Below are positions 40,694 through 51,343 of a stretch of DNA of 64,000 bases, one piece after another (within the stretch, counting starts at the first letter, position 1; every line of letters starts with the position of its first letter). A program made the translations under genes and the position numbers. Source of the DNA: Paraglaciecola sp. MB-3u-78 (GTDB taxonomy: Bacteria > Pseudomonadota > Gammaproteobacteria > Enterobacterales > Alteromonadaceae); NCBI RefSeq assembly GCF_002835935.1, contig NZ_PJCF01000006.1, positions 372,001-436,000 of the forward strand, written 5' to 3'. Under the pieces are notes generated by a model that was not told where the DNA came from, made no database searches, and saw nothing but the letters and a program-made list of their open reading frames with translations.

Positions 40694-41695
40694 TTAAAAA
40701 CCACTAAATTCACGTCTGATGACACTGACATTTTTACTTGGGTCGACCTTAAATAAAGTTTTCATAGAAAAAGTTGCATCATTGTACTTGGTCTTGGTAT
40801 GTAAAATAAAATGTTCTGTTTTTACATCAAACCATTTTTTCTCTTCAGCATTAAGATTCGCAGCTTGGATGCTTGGCAGACTTAAAAATTCTGTAGTGGT
40901 TTGATAACCATCGGAACCACGATTAGCAAGTACAGATTTTGCATCAGATAAATTAAGTTTGGTAGCGGCGGCAATAACAGCCGCATTTTCTTCACTCACA
41001 GTGTTGACATTAATAACAAATAAACTGTCATTGGGTAATACACACACTAGTTTAAGTAATTCCCTGAGCCATGGTACTTCTACACCATTGATTAAACGTA
41101 ACTCTGATTTATGCACCATATAATTGTTGGCTGCCACATAAGGAAATTGTAAGCTTTCATATTCGCTGTCTTCAGCACCTAAGTTCGAAAGTCTGTCATC
41201 TTCGTCTAACCAATCGACTAATGAGTCGGTAAGTGTATCAATATTATAACTAGGGATCGCAGGCTCAATGTGACCTAACAAACGTTTGAATGCTAAAATG
41301 CGATCAGCTAATACAGGGGTACTTCCAACTACAGCGCCACCGGAACCCGTTCCGGGCTCTCTTAACGCATTAAGGTTAAAGCAGCTTTGCATATCGACAA
41401 GTTGCGCTTGAATACCACCTCCTTCTATAGGGTACACAAATTCCTGATCCCATGGTTGCTCAAGGTGAATAACCTCACCATCTTCATCAATCAGTTGTTT
41501 AATGGATTTTCGCGCATACTGCTCAGCACCCATGGCATTCCAATAGGCTTGATTGTTTTCTTTGATGTTGGACGCCCGCTTAATTTGTAACTGCAACCTG
41601 CCACCCATTTCTGTGGCAAGCACGCTGACAATAGCCACAATTAACAACACTATGATTAAGGCCACGCCTTGCTGTTTACGCTTGAGTTGATTCAT
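40694..41695 (-). CDS. gspK: Type II secretion minor pseudopilin GspK
   Basis: Large minor pseudopilin that caps the pseudopilus tip with GspI and GspJ. The 333-residue protein has the pilin-type signal KRKQQGVALIIVLLIVAIVSVLA with the prepilin peptidase site after Gly, but lacks Glu at +5, as is usual for GspK. The middle has the family segment SLVDWLDEDD. It overlaps gspJ by 4 bp. Confidence 0.95.
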   Translation of the reverse strand: MNQLKRKQQGVALIIVLLIVAIVSVLATEMGGRLQLQIKRASNIKENNQAYWNAMGAEQYARKSIKQLIDEDGEVIHLEQPWDQEFVYPIEGGGIQAQLVDMQSCFNLNALREPGTGSGGAVVGSTPVLADRILAFKRLLGHIEPAIPSYNIDTLTDSLVDWLDEDDRLSNLGAEDSEYESLQFPYVAANNYMVHKSELRLINGVEVPWLRELLKLVCVLPNDSLFVINVNTVSEENAAVIAAATKLNLSDAKSVLANRGSDGYQTTTEFLSLPSIQAANLNAEEKKWFDVKTEHFILHTKTKYNDATFSMKTLFKVDPSKNVSVIRREFSGF

Positions 41696-42324
41696 ATACC
41701 GTTTGCCAATATAAATTCACGGCGAATTTCACCAAAGGTTTTACTAACTATGGTGATGGATATTGCTATTGGTAACGTAGCACTTGAATATGTTTCTTTC
41801 CATTCATCAGGCTCTTCTAGCTGCTCTGCCTCGGTTAAAAAACTGACACGAAAATCCTCAATATCAGAGAGTAAAATTTTTACTTTCGGTTCGTAACCAA
41901 TCACATGGTCTACATAATTACCGTACAGGCGCTGCAGTTGTTCTTCCTGTAAACGATAACCAACAGCTTGCAATGTGCTTCGAGGCAACAACATTTGTGG
42001 GTTATGCCAGCCTGCTCTTACGAATCCAATACCATCTGCATCACTATCAAATACGTCTTCACCACCAGATATAACGGCACTAACGGGTTCGCTATTAATA
42101 CGCACTTTACGAGGCACAATCTGTAAAATATCCCGTTCTATAGTCAGCATCGCTCTTTGTAATTCTTCCAACTTTTCAAAGCGTTCAGAAGATAACTGGT
42201 CGCTGCTAATGACCGAATTAAGCACACCGGTACTCGCCAACCCTATAATAGTAAAAATCGCCATGGCGACTAATATTTCTATAAGGGTAAAACCACCTTT
42301 ATGATTATGTGGCCGGTTGATCAT
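41692..42324 (-). CDS. gspJ: Type II secretion minor pseudopilin GspJ
   Basis: Minor pseudopilin of the tip complex, 210 residues. Prepilin cleavage site in HKGGFTLIEILVAMAIFTIIGLA (cut before Phe, Glu at +5). The globular part has the GspJ-type segment VGYRLQEEQLQRLYGNYVD. It overlaps gspI and gspK by 4 bp each. Confidence 0.95.
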   Translation of the reverse strand: MINRPHNHKGGFTLIEILVAMAIFTIIGLASTGVLNSVISSDQLSSERFEKLEELQRAMLTIERDILQIVPRKVRINSEPVSAVISGGEDVFDSDADGIGFVRAGWHNPQMLLPRSTLQAVGYRLQEEQLQRLYGNYVDHVIGYEPKVKILLSDIEDFRVSFLTEAEQLEEPDEWKETYSSATLPIAISITIVSKTFGEIRREFILANGI

Positions 42325-42725
42325 TTTGTGGTTTGCTTAGCGATGAATGTTTTTACTGAGGTTACTGTGCCTTTATATTGTTGGTCCAACCCAACAGACA
42401 CTTCTACCTGCACCATGTCTGAGTCACTGGTTTTAATGACTCGTTGTTGCCAGTACCACTTTCGGCGCGCCATTTCTTGCTCGCCTTTTTGATTGTTTTT
42501 GACCGGCCAAGTGGTATCTATGTGTAATTGTGTGAGCCGATTGTTGGCAACCCAAGTAGCAAAAGTAATATCTTCAATTTGCCCAACCCCGATCAAATGG
42601 TCACTCGCAGCCTTCATAATGGCAGTGCCTGTTAGTGCAAAAATGAACAGGGCTACCAGTACTTCAAGTAGCGTCATCCCTATGGTGTATTTTGGGATTT
42701 TTACATGAGCAGCGTTAGGGTGCAT
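42321..42725 (-). CDS. gspI: Type II secretion minor pseudopilin GspI
   Basis: Small minor pseudopilin, 134 residues, thought to start tip assembly. Prepilin site in KYTIGMTLLEVLVALFIFALTGTAI (cut after Gly, Met at +1, Glu at +5). The globular part includes WVANNRLTQLHID, typical of GspI. It overlaps gspH by 11 bp and gspJ by 4 bp. Confidence 0.95.
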   Translation of the reverse strand: MHPNAAHVKIPKYTIGMTLLEVLVALFIFALTGTAIMKAASDHLIGVGQIEDITFATWVANNRLTQLHIDTTWPVKNNQKGEQEMARRKWYWQQRVIKTSDSDMVQVEVSVGLDQQYKGTVTSVKTFIAKQTTK

Positions 42726-43341
42726 TTAACGGCCCTTCAGTTGTTAATGGTGTACTATCTTGACCATTAAGCCGGAAGTATGTGGGCCGCTCATCACTAA
42801 ATTCTGGTTCGTAGGCTAAGGTGATAGAAAAAGGGGTGATTTCACCACTAGAAAAAATAAAAATTTGTGGTGGATCGAGTTTCTTATCTTCCTGACTACC
42901 TATTTCCACGGCATCATTAGATACTGTCAGTTCTTCATCAAATACGCCGCTACTGAACAGGCTATCTTCCATTTCCCAAGGTAAGTCCGTTAAAAACAAT
43001 TCCAAGGTGAACAAATCGGGTAATTGATGCTCAGCAAAGGTGGTATCAAGTTCAAGTTTTTGCCATTCTTGCTCTTCATCTTGGTACATAAAATAATAGC
43101 TGTTGTTGTCGTCATCCACTCGTAAACCTAATTGTCTCTGGTTTAACACCGCGAAATCCGACGCCATGTTAAACACCACGTGCAAACGTTGGGTTTGTTT
43201 TTTAAGTAAGTCTTGACCATTTTCGCCAGAATAACTGAGCACCACAGCACCCGTGGCCAATCCCATGATAAGCAACACCAGCATCACCTCTAGTAAGGTA
43301 AAACCAGCATATTTAGCAAAGGGTGAACGGCGCATAGTCAT
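42715..43341 (-). CDS. gspH: Type II secretion minor pseudopilin GspH
   Basis: Minor pseudopilin, 208 residues. Prepilin signal KYAGFTLLEVMLVLLIMGLATGAVV with cleavage before Phe and Glu at +5. The C-terminal domain resembles GspH/FimT-type pilins and contains an acidic middle (EEQEWQKLELD). It follows gspG after 21 bp. Confidence 0.94.
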   Translation of the reverse strand: MTMRRSPFAKYAGFTLLEVMLVLLIMGLATGAVVLSYSGENGQDLLKKQTQRLHVVFNMASDFAVLNQRQLGLRVDDDNNSYYFMYQDEEQEWQKLELDTTFAEHQLPDLFTLELFLTDLPWEMEDSLFSSGVFDEELTVSNDAVEIGSQEDKKLDPPQIFIFSSGEITPFSITLAYEPEFSDERPTYFRLNGQDSTPLTTEGPLNAP

Positions 43342-43362
43342 CTTAGTGGGTGATCAGTATAC

Positions 43363-43833
43363 TTAGTTTAAGTAGTCGTTTAGATTCCAATTACCAATGT
43401 CATCTTCGGTGCCTGGTTCGCCGTCAGGACCATTAGAAAATATGTCAATCCGGCCTAGTTCACCGGGGCTAAGCAATTGGTAAGGATTGTTCCAAGGATC
43501 ATTTGGCAGACGCGTGATATAGCCGTTTGCTCTGTAGTTGCGAGGAATGGGGTCGACAGTAGGTTCACTGACTAAGGCTTCTAAGCCTTGTTCCGAGGTG
43601 GGGAACACATTGTTACTCAATTTATATTGGGTCAATGCATTTTCTAGACTTTGGATGTCAATGGCCGCTGTTTTAATTTGCGCTTCTTCTTGATTGCCCA
43701 AAATTTGTGGTGCAATCATGCTCGCCATGATGCCGATAATTAACAATACCACCATGACTTCAATCAGAGTAAAGCCTTGGTTTCTGTGCTTATTTTTGTG
43801 TTTGTTTTTGTTTAAAAAGTTACGTTGTTTCAT
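43363..43833 (-). CDS. gspG: Type II secretion major pseudopilin GspG
   Basis: Major subunit of the pseudopilus, 156 residues. A basic leader rich in Lys and Asn precedes the prepilin site NQGFTLIEVMVVLLIIGIMAS (cut before Phe, Glu at +5). The globular domain has YKLSNNVFPTSEQGLEALV, LPNDPWNNPYQLLSPGE and the calcium-site loop SNGPDGEPGTEDDIGNWN. The leader contains a repeated NKHKN unit. It touches gspF by one base. Confidence 0.97.
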   Translation of the reverse strand: MKQRNFLNKNKHKNKHRNQGFTLIEVMVVLLIIGIMASMIAPQILGNQEEAQIKTAAIDIQSLENALTQYKLSNNVFPTSEQGLEALVSEPTVDPIPRNYRANGYITRLPNDPWNNPYQLLSPGELGRIDIFSNGPDGEPGTEDDIGNWNLNDYLN

Positions 43834-45053
43834 TAGATATTCACCATAGAGTTTAATGCCATAATAGGTTGTAAGATCGCCAGCACAATAAACAGTACGA
43901 CTGTTGCCATAGTCACGATTAAAATAGGTTCGAATACTTTGAGTGAGACACCGACCAAAGATTCAAATTGTCTGTCTTGATTATCTGCAGCACGTCCTAA
44001 CATTTGTTGTAATTCACCACTGCGTTCACCTGATGCGATCATATGCATCATCATAGGTGGAAACATTTTGGTTTGCTCTAGTGAGGCTCGCAAGCTCGAC
44101 CCTTCTTTTACAAAACCTGCAGCGGTGTTGACCGCAGCCCTTATCTGTAAGTTCTCCAGTACTTCACTAGCAATACGCATACTTTCTAAGAGTGGCACCG
44201 CGCTGGAAGTTAAAATGCTTAATGTACGAGCAAATCGTGCGGTATTTAAGCCTTTCGATAATTTACCAATAAAAGGTAAGCCCAGAATGAATTTGTGATA
44301 ACGCTTTTTCATGACAGGTTTCTGCAGTACGCGATTGACGATGACGACTAGTATCACCGTCACAATGGCAACAGCTAAACCATAGGCCTGTAAAAAATCA
44401 CTCACATCAATCAATATCTGAGTGATAGTGGGTAAGTCTTGGCCCATATTCTGAAACTGCCCAACAATTTTGGGTACGACAACGGTCAACAGTAATATCA
44501 CTATGGCGAAGGCAAAAAACATCATGATGCTGGGGTAAACCATAGCTTGAGTAATTTGGCTTTTGGTTTGTTGGCGCTTTTCGGTGTAATCCGCCAAACG
44601 GTTAAGCACTGTATCGAGGTGCCCTGATTTTTCGCCAGCGGCTACCATAGCGCGAAATAAATCATCAAACACGTGGGGAAATTCCGCCATCGCATAAGCT
44701 AAAGTGTGACCTTCTACTACTTTACTACGTACCGCCATCATCATGTTTTTTTGACGGGGTTTTTCACATTGCTCGGCAACGGCCAGTAAGGCTTCTTCAA
44801 TAGGTAAGGAGGCTTCAACTAGTGTTGATAGTTGACGGGTAAGTAGGGATAAATCAGCAGCTGAAATGGTGTTTTTAAATAAAGTAAAGCCAGCTTGTGA
44901 CTTGCGTTCTTTTTCAGCCACTTGGTCAACTTGCATGGGTATTAACCCTTGTTCACGCAATTGCTGACGTATTTGCCTGGGGTTATCACCCTCTAAAACA
45001 CCATTTTTGTTTTTGCCACTTTTATCCATGGCTTGATATGCATAAGCAGCCAT
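43833..45053 (-). CDS. gspF: Type II secretion inner-membrane platform protein GspF
   Basis: Polytopic assembly-platform protein, 406 residues, the usual size. Two repeated GspF domains are visible: LTRQLSTLVEASLPIEEALLAVAEQ and ARTLSILTSSAVPLLESMRIASEV. Three hydrophobic helices lie near residues 170, 225 and 380. It lies directly after gspE with no gap. Confidence 0.97.
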   Translation of the reverse strand: MAAYAYQAMDKSGKNKNGVLEGDNPRQIRQQLREQGLIPMQVDQVAEKERKSQAGFTLFKNTISAADLSLLTRQLSTLVEASLPIEEALLAVAEQCEKPRQKNMMMAVRSKVVEGHTLAYAMAEFPHVFDDLFRAMVAAGEKSGHLDTVLNRLADYTEKRQQTKSQITQAMVYPSIMMFFAFAIVILLLTVVVPKIVGQFQNMGQDLPTITQILIDVSDFLQAYGLAVAIVTVILVVIVNRVLQKPVMKKRYHKFILGLPFIGKLSKGLNTARFARTLSILTSSAVPLLESMRIASEVLENLQIRAAVNTAAGFVKEGSSLRASLEQTKMFPPMMMHMIASGERSGELQQMLGRAADNQDRQFESLVGVSLKVFEPILIVTMATVVLFIVLAILQPIMALNSMVNI

Positions 45054-46616
45054 TTAATCTTCCTTTGTCACTCGCAACACTTCTTCAAGCGAGGTAATAC
45101 CTAACAATACTTTTCCGCAGCCATCATCACGAATGCTCGGCGTGTTTTGGCGAATATATTTTTCAATCGCTTGCTCACCGTGGCCAGTATGAATCAGTTC
45201 TCGTATACCTTCATCGACGACTAATAATTCGTGAATACCTGTTCTGCCTCTGTAACCCGTTTGATTACAAGCCGCGCAGCCTTTAGGTATATGCACGGCA
45301 TGGTCAGAGGCAGCAGCTGTTTTTATACCCAAAACTATGCATTCTTGCTCACTGGGGATATGTGATATTTTACAATCTGAGCATAAAGTACGCACCAAGC
45401 GTTGCGACAACACTGCCAATAAACTAGAGGATAATAAGAACGGTTCGATACCCATATCTTCTAAACGCGTGATGGCACCTGCTGCAGTATTAGTGTGCAA
45501 AGTCGACATCACTAAGTGACCGGTCAAACTGGCTTGCACACTGATTTGTGCTGTTTCTAAATCGCGAATTTCACCTACCATGACGACATCAGGATCTTGT
45601 CGCAATATCGCTCTTAGGCCACGGGCAAAGGTCATATCAACTTTTGGGTTAACTTGCGTTTGACCAATGCCTTGTAAATCAAATTCTATAGGGTCTTCAA
45701 CCGTTAAAATATTCCTGTCTTTGGAATTGATTTCACTTAAGCCTGCATACAAGGTAGTCGATTTACCTGAGCCTGTCGGACCTGTTACCAAGATAATACC
45801 GTGAGGTTTACGTACCAGTTTAGAAAAGACACCACGATTGGCCTTTGTCATACCTAAGTCTTGCAAGTTTAGGCGTACGTTGTTTTTATCGAGTAAACGT
45901 AATACTACGCGTTCACCGTGACTAGACGGCATAGTGGAGACTCGCACATCAACCGCACGACCCGCAATACGTAAAGTAATACGGCCATCTTGTGGGACCC
46001 GTTTTTCGGCTATGTCCATTTTTGACATTACTTTGATACGAGATACTAACATCGAGGCCATTTTACGATTGGGACGTAAAATTTCTCGTAATACCCCATC
46101 GACTCTAAAGCGCACTAAAAGCTGAGTTTCGAAGGTTTCGATATGAATATCTGATGCGCCTTCCTTGATCGCTTCACCCAACATGGCGTTAATGAGTTTG
46201 ATAATGGGTGCGTCATCTTCGCTTTCTAACAAATCTTCGGTGTTGGGTAAATCTTCCGCCAGACTAAACAAATCACTTTCATTGCCTATGTCTTCCATTA
46301 ATTGTTTAGCTGCGGATGAGTCTCGTTGGAAGGCTCTGGTTAAGATGGACTCAAACTTATCAAGCTCGACTTCCTTAAGGCGAAATTCTGCGCCTAAAAA
46401 TCGTCTGACTTCTGCAAATATCTGAAATTCTGTATCTTGGGTATGATACAGAATGGCGGGCTTTTCGCCTGTATCAAGTAATACTTGATGACGCTTAGCG
46501 AAACTAAAAGCCAATTGTTTGTGCTCGGGCTCGTCAACAGGCATATCCAGATCAGTGCCTGACTCTAGCAATGCCTGTTCTTCAGCATCCACAGCGCTTA
46601 GGTGGGCGACTGGCAT
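45054..46616 (-). CDS. gspE: Type II secretion ATPase GspE
   Basis: Cytoplasmic hexameric ATPase that powers pseudopilus assembly, 520 residues. The N-terminal domain ends near residue 130, followed by the catalytic domain with the Walker [16 protein letters not shown] (about 283), the Asp box LTVEDPIEF, the Walker B region [15 protein letters not shown] and the His box [11 protein letters not shown]. The zinc-binding tetracysteine module (CSDC and CAAC) is intact. It lies between gspD and gspF with gaps of 2 and 0 bp. Confidence 0.97.
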   Translation of the reverse strand: MPVAHLSAVDAEEQALLESGTDLDMPVDEPEHKQLAFSFAKRHQVLLDTGEKPAILYHTQDTEFQIFAEVRRFLGAEFRLKEVELDKFESILTRAFQRDSSAAKQLMEDIGNESDLFSLAEDLPNTEDLLESEDDAPIIKLINAMLGEAIKEGASDIHIETFETQLLVRFRVDGVLREILRPNRKMASMLVSRIKVMSKMDIAEKRVPQDGRITLRIAGRAVDVRVSTMPSSHGERVVLRLLDKNNVRLNLQDLGMTKANRGVFSKLVRKPHGIILVTGPTGSGKSTTLYAGLSEINSKDRNILTVEDPIEFDLQGIGQTQVNPKVDMTFARGLRAILRQDPDVVMVGEIRDLETAQISVQASLTGHLVMSTLHTNTAAGAITRLEDMGIEPFLLSSSLLAVLSQRLVRTLCSDCKISHIPSEQECIVLGIKTAAASDHAVHIPKGCAACNQTGYRGRTGIHELLVVDEGIRELIHTGHGEQAIEKYIRQNTPSIRDDGCGKVLLGITSLEEVLRVTKED

Positions 46617-46618
46617 GA

Positions 46619-48676
46619 CTAGTCGTTATCCTTTTCTTTGTCTTTGTTCATAATATAATCTTCAAATGACGGCGGTAAGCTTAGCTTGTCATCCCACAAG
46701 GGTAAAGTCGGGCCTTCAGTATTTGGCATCAATGGAATACCTTGTGATTGGCGTTTCAACTGCTCAGCACGAATATACTGGTATTTTTTATGGCTAATTT
46801 CATTCATGGTGACGCCATCACGTATGATGGTTGGGCGAATAAATACCATTAGGTTACGCTTGCGTACACTGGTCGATGTCGATTTAAACAAGTGACCTAG
46901 AATTGGAATATCCCCTAGTAACGGGACTTTAGATACGCTTTCTTGTACGTCCTCATCGATTAAACCACCCAAAACTATAGTGCCACCGTCATCCACAATG
47001 ACAGTGGTTTTAATTTCGCGTTTATTAATAATAACATCAACTGACGTAGCGCCACTTATGCTAGACACTTCTTGTTCAATCAATAATTGTACCGCGTCTC
47101 CTTCGTTAATTTGTGGGGTCACTTTTAATTTTATACCCACTTCTTGACGTTCAACAGACTGAAAAGGGTTCGAATTGGTTGAGCCTGTGGTTGAGCCTGT
47201 AATAAGAGGTACGTCTTGACCTACTATAAAAAAGGCTTCTTCGTTATCCATAGTGGTGAGATGAGGAGTGGCAAGAATATTTGAATTGGTATCTGTACTC
47301 ACCGCTTGTAAAACTGCTCCCCAGCCACCTGAGACGCCACCGAGTAAAAAGCCGTTCACCCCACCAAGTAATGAGGCTAACGTGGAAAAATCTCCAAGTT
47401 GAGTTTTTTCCGTGGGTACCACTACCGCATCACCGTTAGAGGTTGTGGTAATGGAATCTACAATAGTTTTGTCTTGGGCTTGTTCAACCCCAACAGCAAG
47501 GGAGCCTATACCCACCACACCATTAGTAAACTGTGTGCCGCCGCCTTTTTCATTGGCCCATTGCACGCCTAAAGTGGTGCCGTCACCTTCAAATACTTCA
47601 ACAATGATCGCTTCCACTTGCACTTGGGCGCGGCGCACATCTAATTGACGTATGACATCTTCCAGTGAGCGCATCATATCTGGCTCAGCCGTTATGACTA
47701 GTGCGTTTGAGTCTTCATGAGAATCAATGCTGACATCACGACTAGAGGTCTGGCGGCCCTTAGTTGAGCTATTTTCTTCAGCTTGAATGCTGGCGCTTAC
47801 ACCTTGTAATACTTTGACTAAATCTTCCGATTTAGCGTAATTCAAAAATATGACACGGGTATTACCACTGGTTTCTAGTTCAGAGTCCATTCGCTCAACT
47901 AAATTTATTAAACGTTTACGGGCTTTAACATCACCACTGACAATAATACTATTGGTTCTATCATCGGCTACAACTCTTGGATCGGATTTACCACCTGAGT
48001 TCGACTTGCCTTGAGACTTATTGACGCTGTCGATAATACGCACCAACTCGGTGGCAGAAGCATATTTTAATTTAATAATTTCGACTTCTTCGTCACCGGC
48101 TTTGTCAACACGTTCAATTATTTCAACTAAGCGATTAACCACAGCAGCGCGGCCAGTGAGCATCATCACGTTGGATGCATCATGACTGACTACGTTACCA
48201 CCGCCAGCGGTATCATTTAGTTGGCGCAATAGTGGTGCAAGTTCTCTTACAGGTACGTTATAAACAGGCATCACTCGGGTAATCATTTCATCACCATCAA
48301 AAGGGCTGCCTTCCACTACCGGAATATTCGCGGACTTGGCATCTTTGGAGCGGATAACCTTGATCACACCACTGGACATTGTGACAGCTGAATAACCGTA
48401 AACTTGCAACACGTTTAAGAAAAACTGGTAATACTGCTCTTCATTGAGCAAATCATAACTGCGCACGGTGATTTTCCCCCGCACATTAGGATCAACAATA
48501 ATGGTCTTCTTCAGATTTTTACCCACAATATTAATAAATTCACTGATTTCAGTGTTTTTAAAATTCGGAGAATAATCCGCAGCAGCCACTAGACTCGAAA
48601 CAGCAAAAAACGCACTGCCAACAACTAGGAGTAATCCCTTTAATACATTGGAGCGGTTGCGTAAGGTACACATCAT
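46619..48676 (-). CDS. gspD: Type II secretion secretin GspD
   Basis: Outer-membrane channel of the system, 685 residues. A signal peptide (ending near SLVAAA) is followed by N0-N3 domains ([76 protein letters not shown]). The secretin core has [33 protein letters not shown] and [17 protein letters not shown] short S-domain-like tail ends in acidic residues. It overlaps gspC by 4 bp. Confidence 0.97.
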   Translation of the reverse strand: MMCTLRNRSNVLKGLLLVVGSAFFAVSSLVAAADYSPNFKNTEISEFINIVGKNLKKTIIVDPNVRGKITVRSYDLLNEEQYYQFFLNVLQVYGYSAVTMSSGVIKVIRSKDAKSANIPVVEGSPFDGDEMITRVMPVYNVPVRELAPLLRQLNDTAGGGNVVSHDASNVMMLTGRAAVVNRLVEIIERVDKAGDEEVEIIKLKYASATELVRIIDSVNKSQGKSNSGGKSDPRVVADDRTNSIIVSGDVKARKRLINLVERMDSELETSGNTRVIFLNYAKSEDLVKVLQGVSASIQAEENSSTKGRQTSSRDVSIDSHEDSNALVITAEPDMMRSLEDVIRQLDVRRAQVQVEAIIVEVFEGDGTTLGVQWANEKGGGTQFTNGVVGIGSLAVGVEQAQDKTIVDSITTTSNGDAVVVPTEKTQLGDFSTLASLLGGVNGFLLGGVSGGWGAVLQAVSTDTNSNILATPHLTTMDNEEAFFIVGQDVPLITGSTTGSTNSNPFQSVERQEVGIKLKVTPQINEGDAVQLLIEQEVSSISGATSVDVIINKREIKTTVIVDDGGTIVLGGLIDEDVQESVSKVPLLGDIPILGHLFKSTSTSVRKRNLMVFIRPTIIRDGVTMNEISHKKYQYIRAEQLKRQSQGIPLMPNTEGPTLPLWDDKLSLPPSFEDYIMNKDKEKDND

Positions 48677-49620
48677 ATTTCTGGTTCCTCTTCCCCTTGG
48701 GGCAGATCAAGGTAAATAGTAATAAATTCATCTTCGCGTTGTACAGACATTTGCAAAGATTGTAGTTCTTTGAGCATATTCATAGCTTCTAAGGCTTGCT
48801 GCATATCGGTTAAATCTAAGCCATTTATATCAGTAATGACATCACCTGACTTTAACCCCGCAGCTTTGAACAAAGCGGGCTTTTTACCCGGGCTCACACG
48901 GTATCCCAAAAGCTCACCATTAGGTCGATGTGGTGATACAGCAATGTAGTCAACAAAACTGGCTGGTTGATCTTGTAATTCCCTGGCAGATTGAACTGCA
49001 TCGTCAAATAATGTGCGGCGCTCTGGGCCTGGATTATTGGGTTGTGAAAGTGTGACTGGAGCTTGATTAGGTTGCTTAATCGATTGGTTGGACGTTGTAT
49101 TATAATCCACACCATCTAACATCAATGTTTCACTGGTGGGGCCATTTTTAATAATGACTCTGTCCACATAAACTTCTTTTAATGAAGCATTAGTGCCTTC
49201 AATTTTATCACCAATACCATAGGTTTGTTGTTGGTTTCGATTTTCGATTATTGCAGCGCCTTGATCTTTAACCGAGCTGGAGACCACGCCGGTTAACGTC
49301 AAATTAAGTCGAGTAACGGGTGCATCTGTCACTTCCATTTCTACTACTGGTTCGGCATTATAATCACCAAATAAATTAAGCCGTTTGATGTCAGCTAAAT
49401 TTAAGCTGCTATTAGCGTTATTTAGGGTAACGGGTTGACCACTAGATATGTTTTCTAAGCTGCCATTGTCGGCAGGTTTAGGCCACAAACGCCAGGTTAG
49501 TTCTGCCCCATAAGAAAGTAGAAAAATTGACAACAGTAATACCATCAAAAAATTAATTTTTTGATGGTATTTGACTAGTTGGAGCCATAATTGATTAGCG
49601 GTATGATTAACGACAGTCAT
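48673..49620 (-). CDS. gspC: Type II secretion protein GspC
   Basis: Inner-membrane protein that connects the platform to the secretin, 315 residues. One membrane helix near the N-terminus (INFLMVLLLSIFLLSYGAEL), a periplasmic homology region (LNLTLTGVVSSSVKDQGAAIIENRNQQQTYGIGDKI), and a C-terminal PDZ domain (GELLGYRVSPGKKPALFKAAGLKSGDVITDINGLDL). It is the promoter-proximal gene of the operon, divergent from hslR with 137 bp between them. Confidence 0.95.
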   Translation of the reverse strand: MTVVNHTANQLWLQLVKYHQKINFLMVLLLSIFLLSYGAELTWRLWPKPADNGSLENISSGQPVTLNNANSSLNLADIKRLNLFGDYNAEPVVEMEVTDAPVTRLNLTLTGVVSSSVKDQGAAIIENRNQQQTYGIGDKIEGTNASLKEVYVDRVIIKNGPTSETLMLDGVDYNTTSNQSIKQPNQAPVTLSQPNNPGPERRTLFDDAVQSARELQDQPASFVDYIAVSPHRPNGELLGYRVSPGKKPALFKAAGLKSGDVITDINGLDLTDMQQALEAMNMLKELQSLQMSVQREDEFITIYLDLPQGEEEPEI

Positions 49621-49757
49621 TGTCTCTCGGTGGGGTTAATAATAAAGTCTAACACGTTAATGATAACCAGTAGCAACAAGTGGGACAACTTTAATCCACC
49701 TTAGTTATAAAAAAACGACAAATTAACTGACAAATGAAAATGTAAAGGGCTTAGATA

Positions 49758-50156
49758 GTGCAAAAAATTCTAAATGAAGGCCAAAGTGTACGCTTAGACA
49801 AGTGGCTTTGGGCTGCGCGTTTCTATAAAACCCGCTCCATAGCCAGAGATGCGGTGCAATCTGGCAAGGTGCAATACAACGGACAACGCAGTAAACCCGG
49901 AAAAGTAGTCGAATTGGGGGCTAGTATAAAGATACCCCAAGGATTCGACCTAAAGGATGTAGTGGTACTGCAAATAAAAGAACAGCGTCTAGGCGCACCA
50001 CTTGCGCAACTAATGTATGAGGAAACCCCAGCCAGCGAAACGTTGAGGGCAAATAATGCAGAAGCACGGAGACTAAGTGCCTTTCATAGTCCAAAACCTG
50101 ACGGCCGACCAGATAAAAAGCAACGCCGCCAAATTATTCAATTTAAACATCAATAA
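49758..50156 (+). CDS. hslR: Heat shock protein 15 (ribosome-associated, S4 domain)
   Basis: Small S4-domain RNA-binding protein that recycles stalled 50S subunits carrying peptidyl-tRNA. The 132 residues include VRLDKWLWAARFYKTRSIARDAVQSGKVQYNGQRSKPGKVVELGASI, the S4 fold, then a basic C-terminus. The start is GTG at 49758. It is followed by hslO after 17 bp as in E. coli. No obvious sigma-32 promoter was identified in the 137-bp spacer. Confidence 0.93.
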   Translation: MQKILNEGQSVRLDKWLWAARFYKTRSIARDAVQSGKVQYNGQRSKPGKVVELGASIKIPQGFDLKDVVVLQIKEQRLGAPLAQLMYEETPASETLRANNAEARRLSAFHSPKPDGRPDKKQRRQIIQFKHQ

Positions 50157-50173
50157 TTCCCAAGGTAACCAAC

Positions 50174-51064
50174 ATGGCATTTGACCAGCTGCATCGATAT
50201 TTATTCAATCAAGGCAATGTAAGAGGAGAAATGGTGCGTTTAGAAAAAAGTTTTCAGGCCATTTTAGATTCTTATCCTTATCCGCCTGTTATCCAAAAAC
50301 TGTTGGGTGAGCTGATGGCTGCGACTAGTTTGTTGACCGCAACATTAAAATTTAAAGGCGACATTGCCATCCAAATTCAAGGAGAAGGCCCTGTTAGTTA
50401 TGCCGTGATTAATGGCACTCATAATCAGCAGTTAAGAGGAGTGGCAAGGTGGGACGAAACACTGAAAATATTACCTTCTGAATTCAGTGAATTGGTCCCT
50501 AAAGGAGTGCTGGTGATCACTATTACTCCAGAACAGGGCGAACGTTATCAAGGCATGGTCGCTCTAGATAAATCTACTTTGTCAGAATGTGTTGAAGCAT
50601 ATTTCGAACAATCTGAACAGCTAGCTACTAAAGTGATATTACGTACTCAGCTAATAGACCAGCATGAAAAAGCCTGTGGCATGTTTTTACAAATTTTACC
50701 TACCAGCAGTCAATCAACAGATAAGGCTGACACCGCCTTCGAACATCTCAGTACCATAACCGACACCATTAAAAATGAAGAGCTATTCGAGCTAACAGCT
50801 GAAGATATTTTACATCGTTTATATCATCAAGAAGACCTTGAGTTATACCCTGCGAGTGACGTGGTTTTTAAGTGTAATTGCAGTAAAGAGCGCAGCGCAA
50901 CTGCACTCTCTGGAGTCAGTAAAGAGGAGTTATTAGACATTATTGCTGCAGACGGCGACATAAAAATGAATTGCCAATACTGCCATACCGAATACAGTTT
51001 TGATGCGATTGATATTGAGAGTATTCATGGGGGCACTTTTAATCTTCCTGTTGGACAGGGTTAG
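50174..51064 (+). CDS. hslO: Redox-regulated chaperone Hsp33
   Basis: Cytoplasmic holdase activated by oxidation of its zinc-bound cysteines, 296 residues (E. coli 292). The N-terminal domain starts DQLHRYLFNQGNVRGEMVRL. The C-terminal redox switch has both motifs, CNC (in FKCNCSKERS) and CQYC (in MNCQYCHTEYSF). It forms a pair with hslR. Confidence 0.97.
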   Translation: MAFDQLHRYLFNQGNVRGEMVRLEKSFQAILDSYPYPPVIQKLLGELMAATSLLTATLKFKGDIAIQIQGEGPVSYAVINGTHNQQLRGVARWDETLKILPSEFSELVPKGVLVITITPEQGERYQGMVALDKSTLSECVEAYFEQSEQLATKVILRTQLIDQHEKACGMFLQILPTSSQSTDKADTAFEHLSTITDTIKNEELFELTAEDILHRLYHQEDLELYPASDVVFKCNCSKERSATALSGVSKEELLDIIAADGDIKMNCQYCHTEYSFDAIDIESIHGGTFNLPVGQG

Positions 51065-51343
51065 TCGTATCTTTTACATTTGATGGCAATATTAGTTTGA
51101 TTTTAGACAGTCTCTGTATGGATAAGGCAAGTTGAGTGTTTATTGAAAAAATCAGGTATCGGGTAAAAAGGATGGAAGAAACCGAGTGATAGTGGCCTAA
51201 GGAATCTACATTAGATTTCCACAAGTGCTGTCAGATGAAAGACATTTTAGCTTTTTTGCCTATCACTTTCCTTCACCTAGCAACCTTAAATTAGGAAGCC
51301 ATAGACCTCATTTCAACCCGCTTTTTATTATCCCTGTAGTGGC
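51065..51343. other. Gene-free spacer between convergent genes
   Basis: Between hslO and the convergent metallo-hydrolase gene there is no visible gene or strong terminator. A hairpin GGAATCTACATTAGATTTCC is at 51201-51220 without a T-run. A compact segment around 51270-51320 (CCTAGCAACCTTAAATTAGG, then AAGCCATAGACC) looks structured but matches no RNA family I can name with confidence. Confidence 0.4.

Noticed and set aside
51065-51343. A c-di-GMP (GEMM) riboswitch in the spacer.
   Set aside because: Key conserved blocks of that family are missing and no gene lies downstream on the relevant strand.
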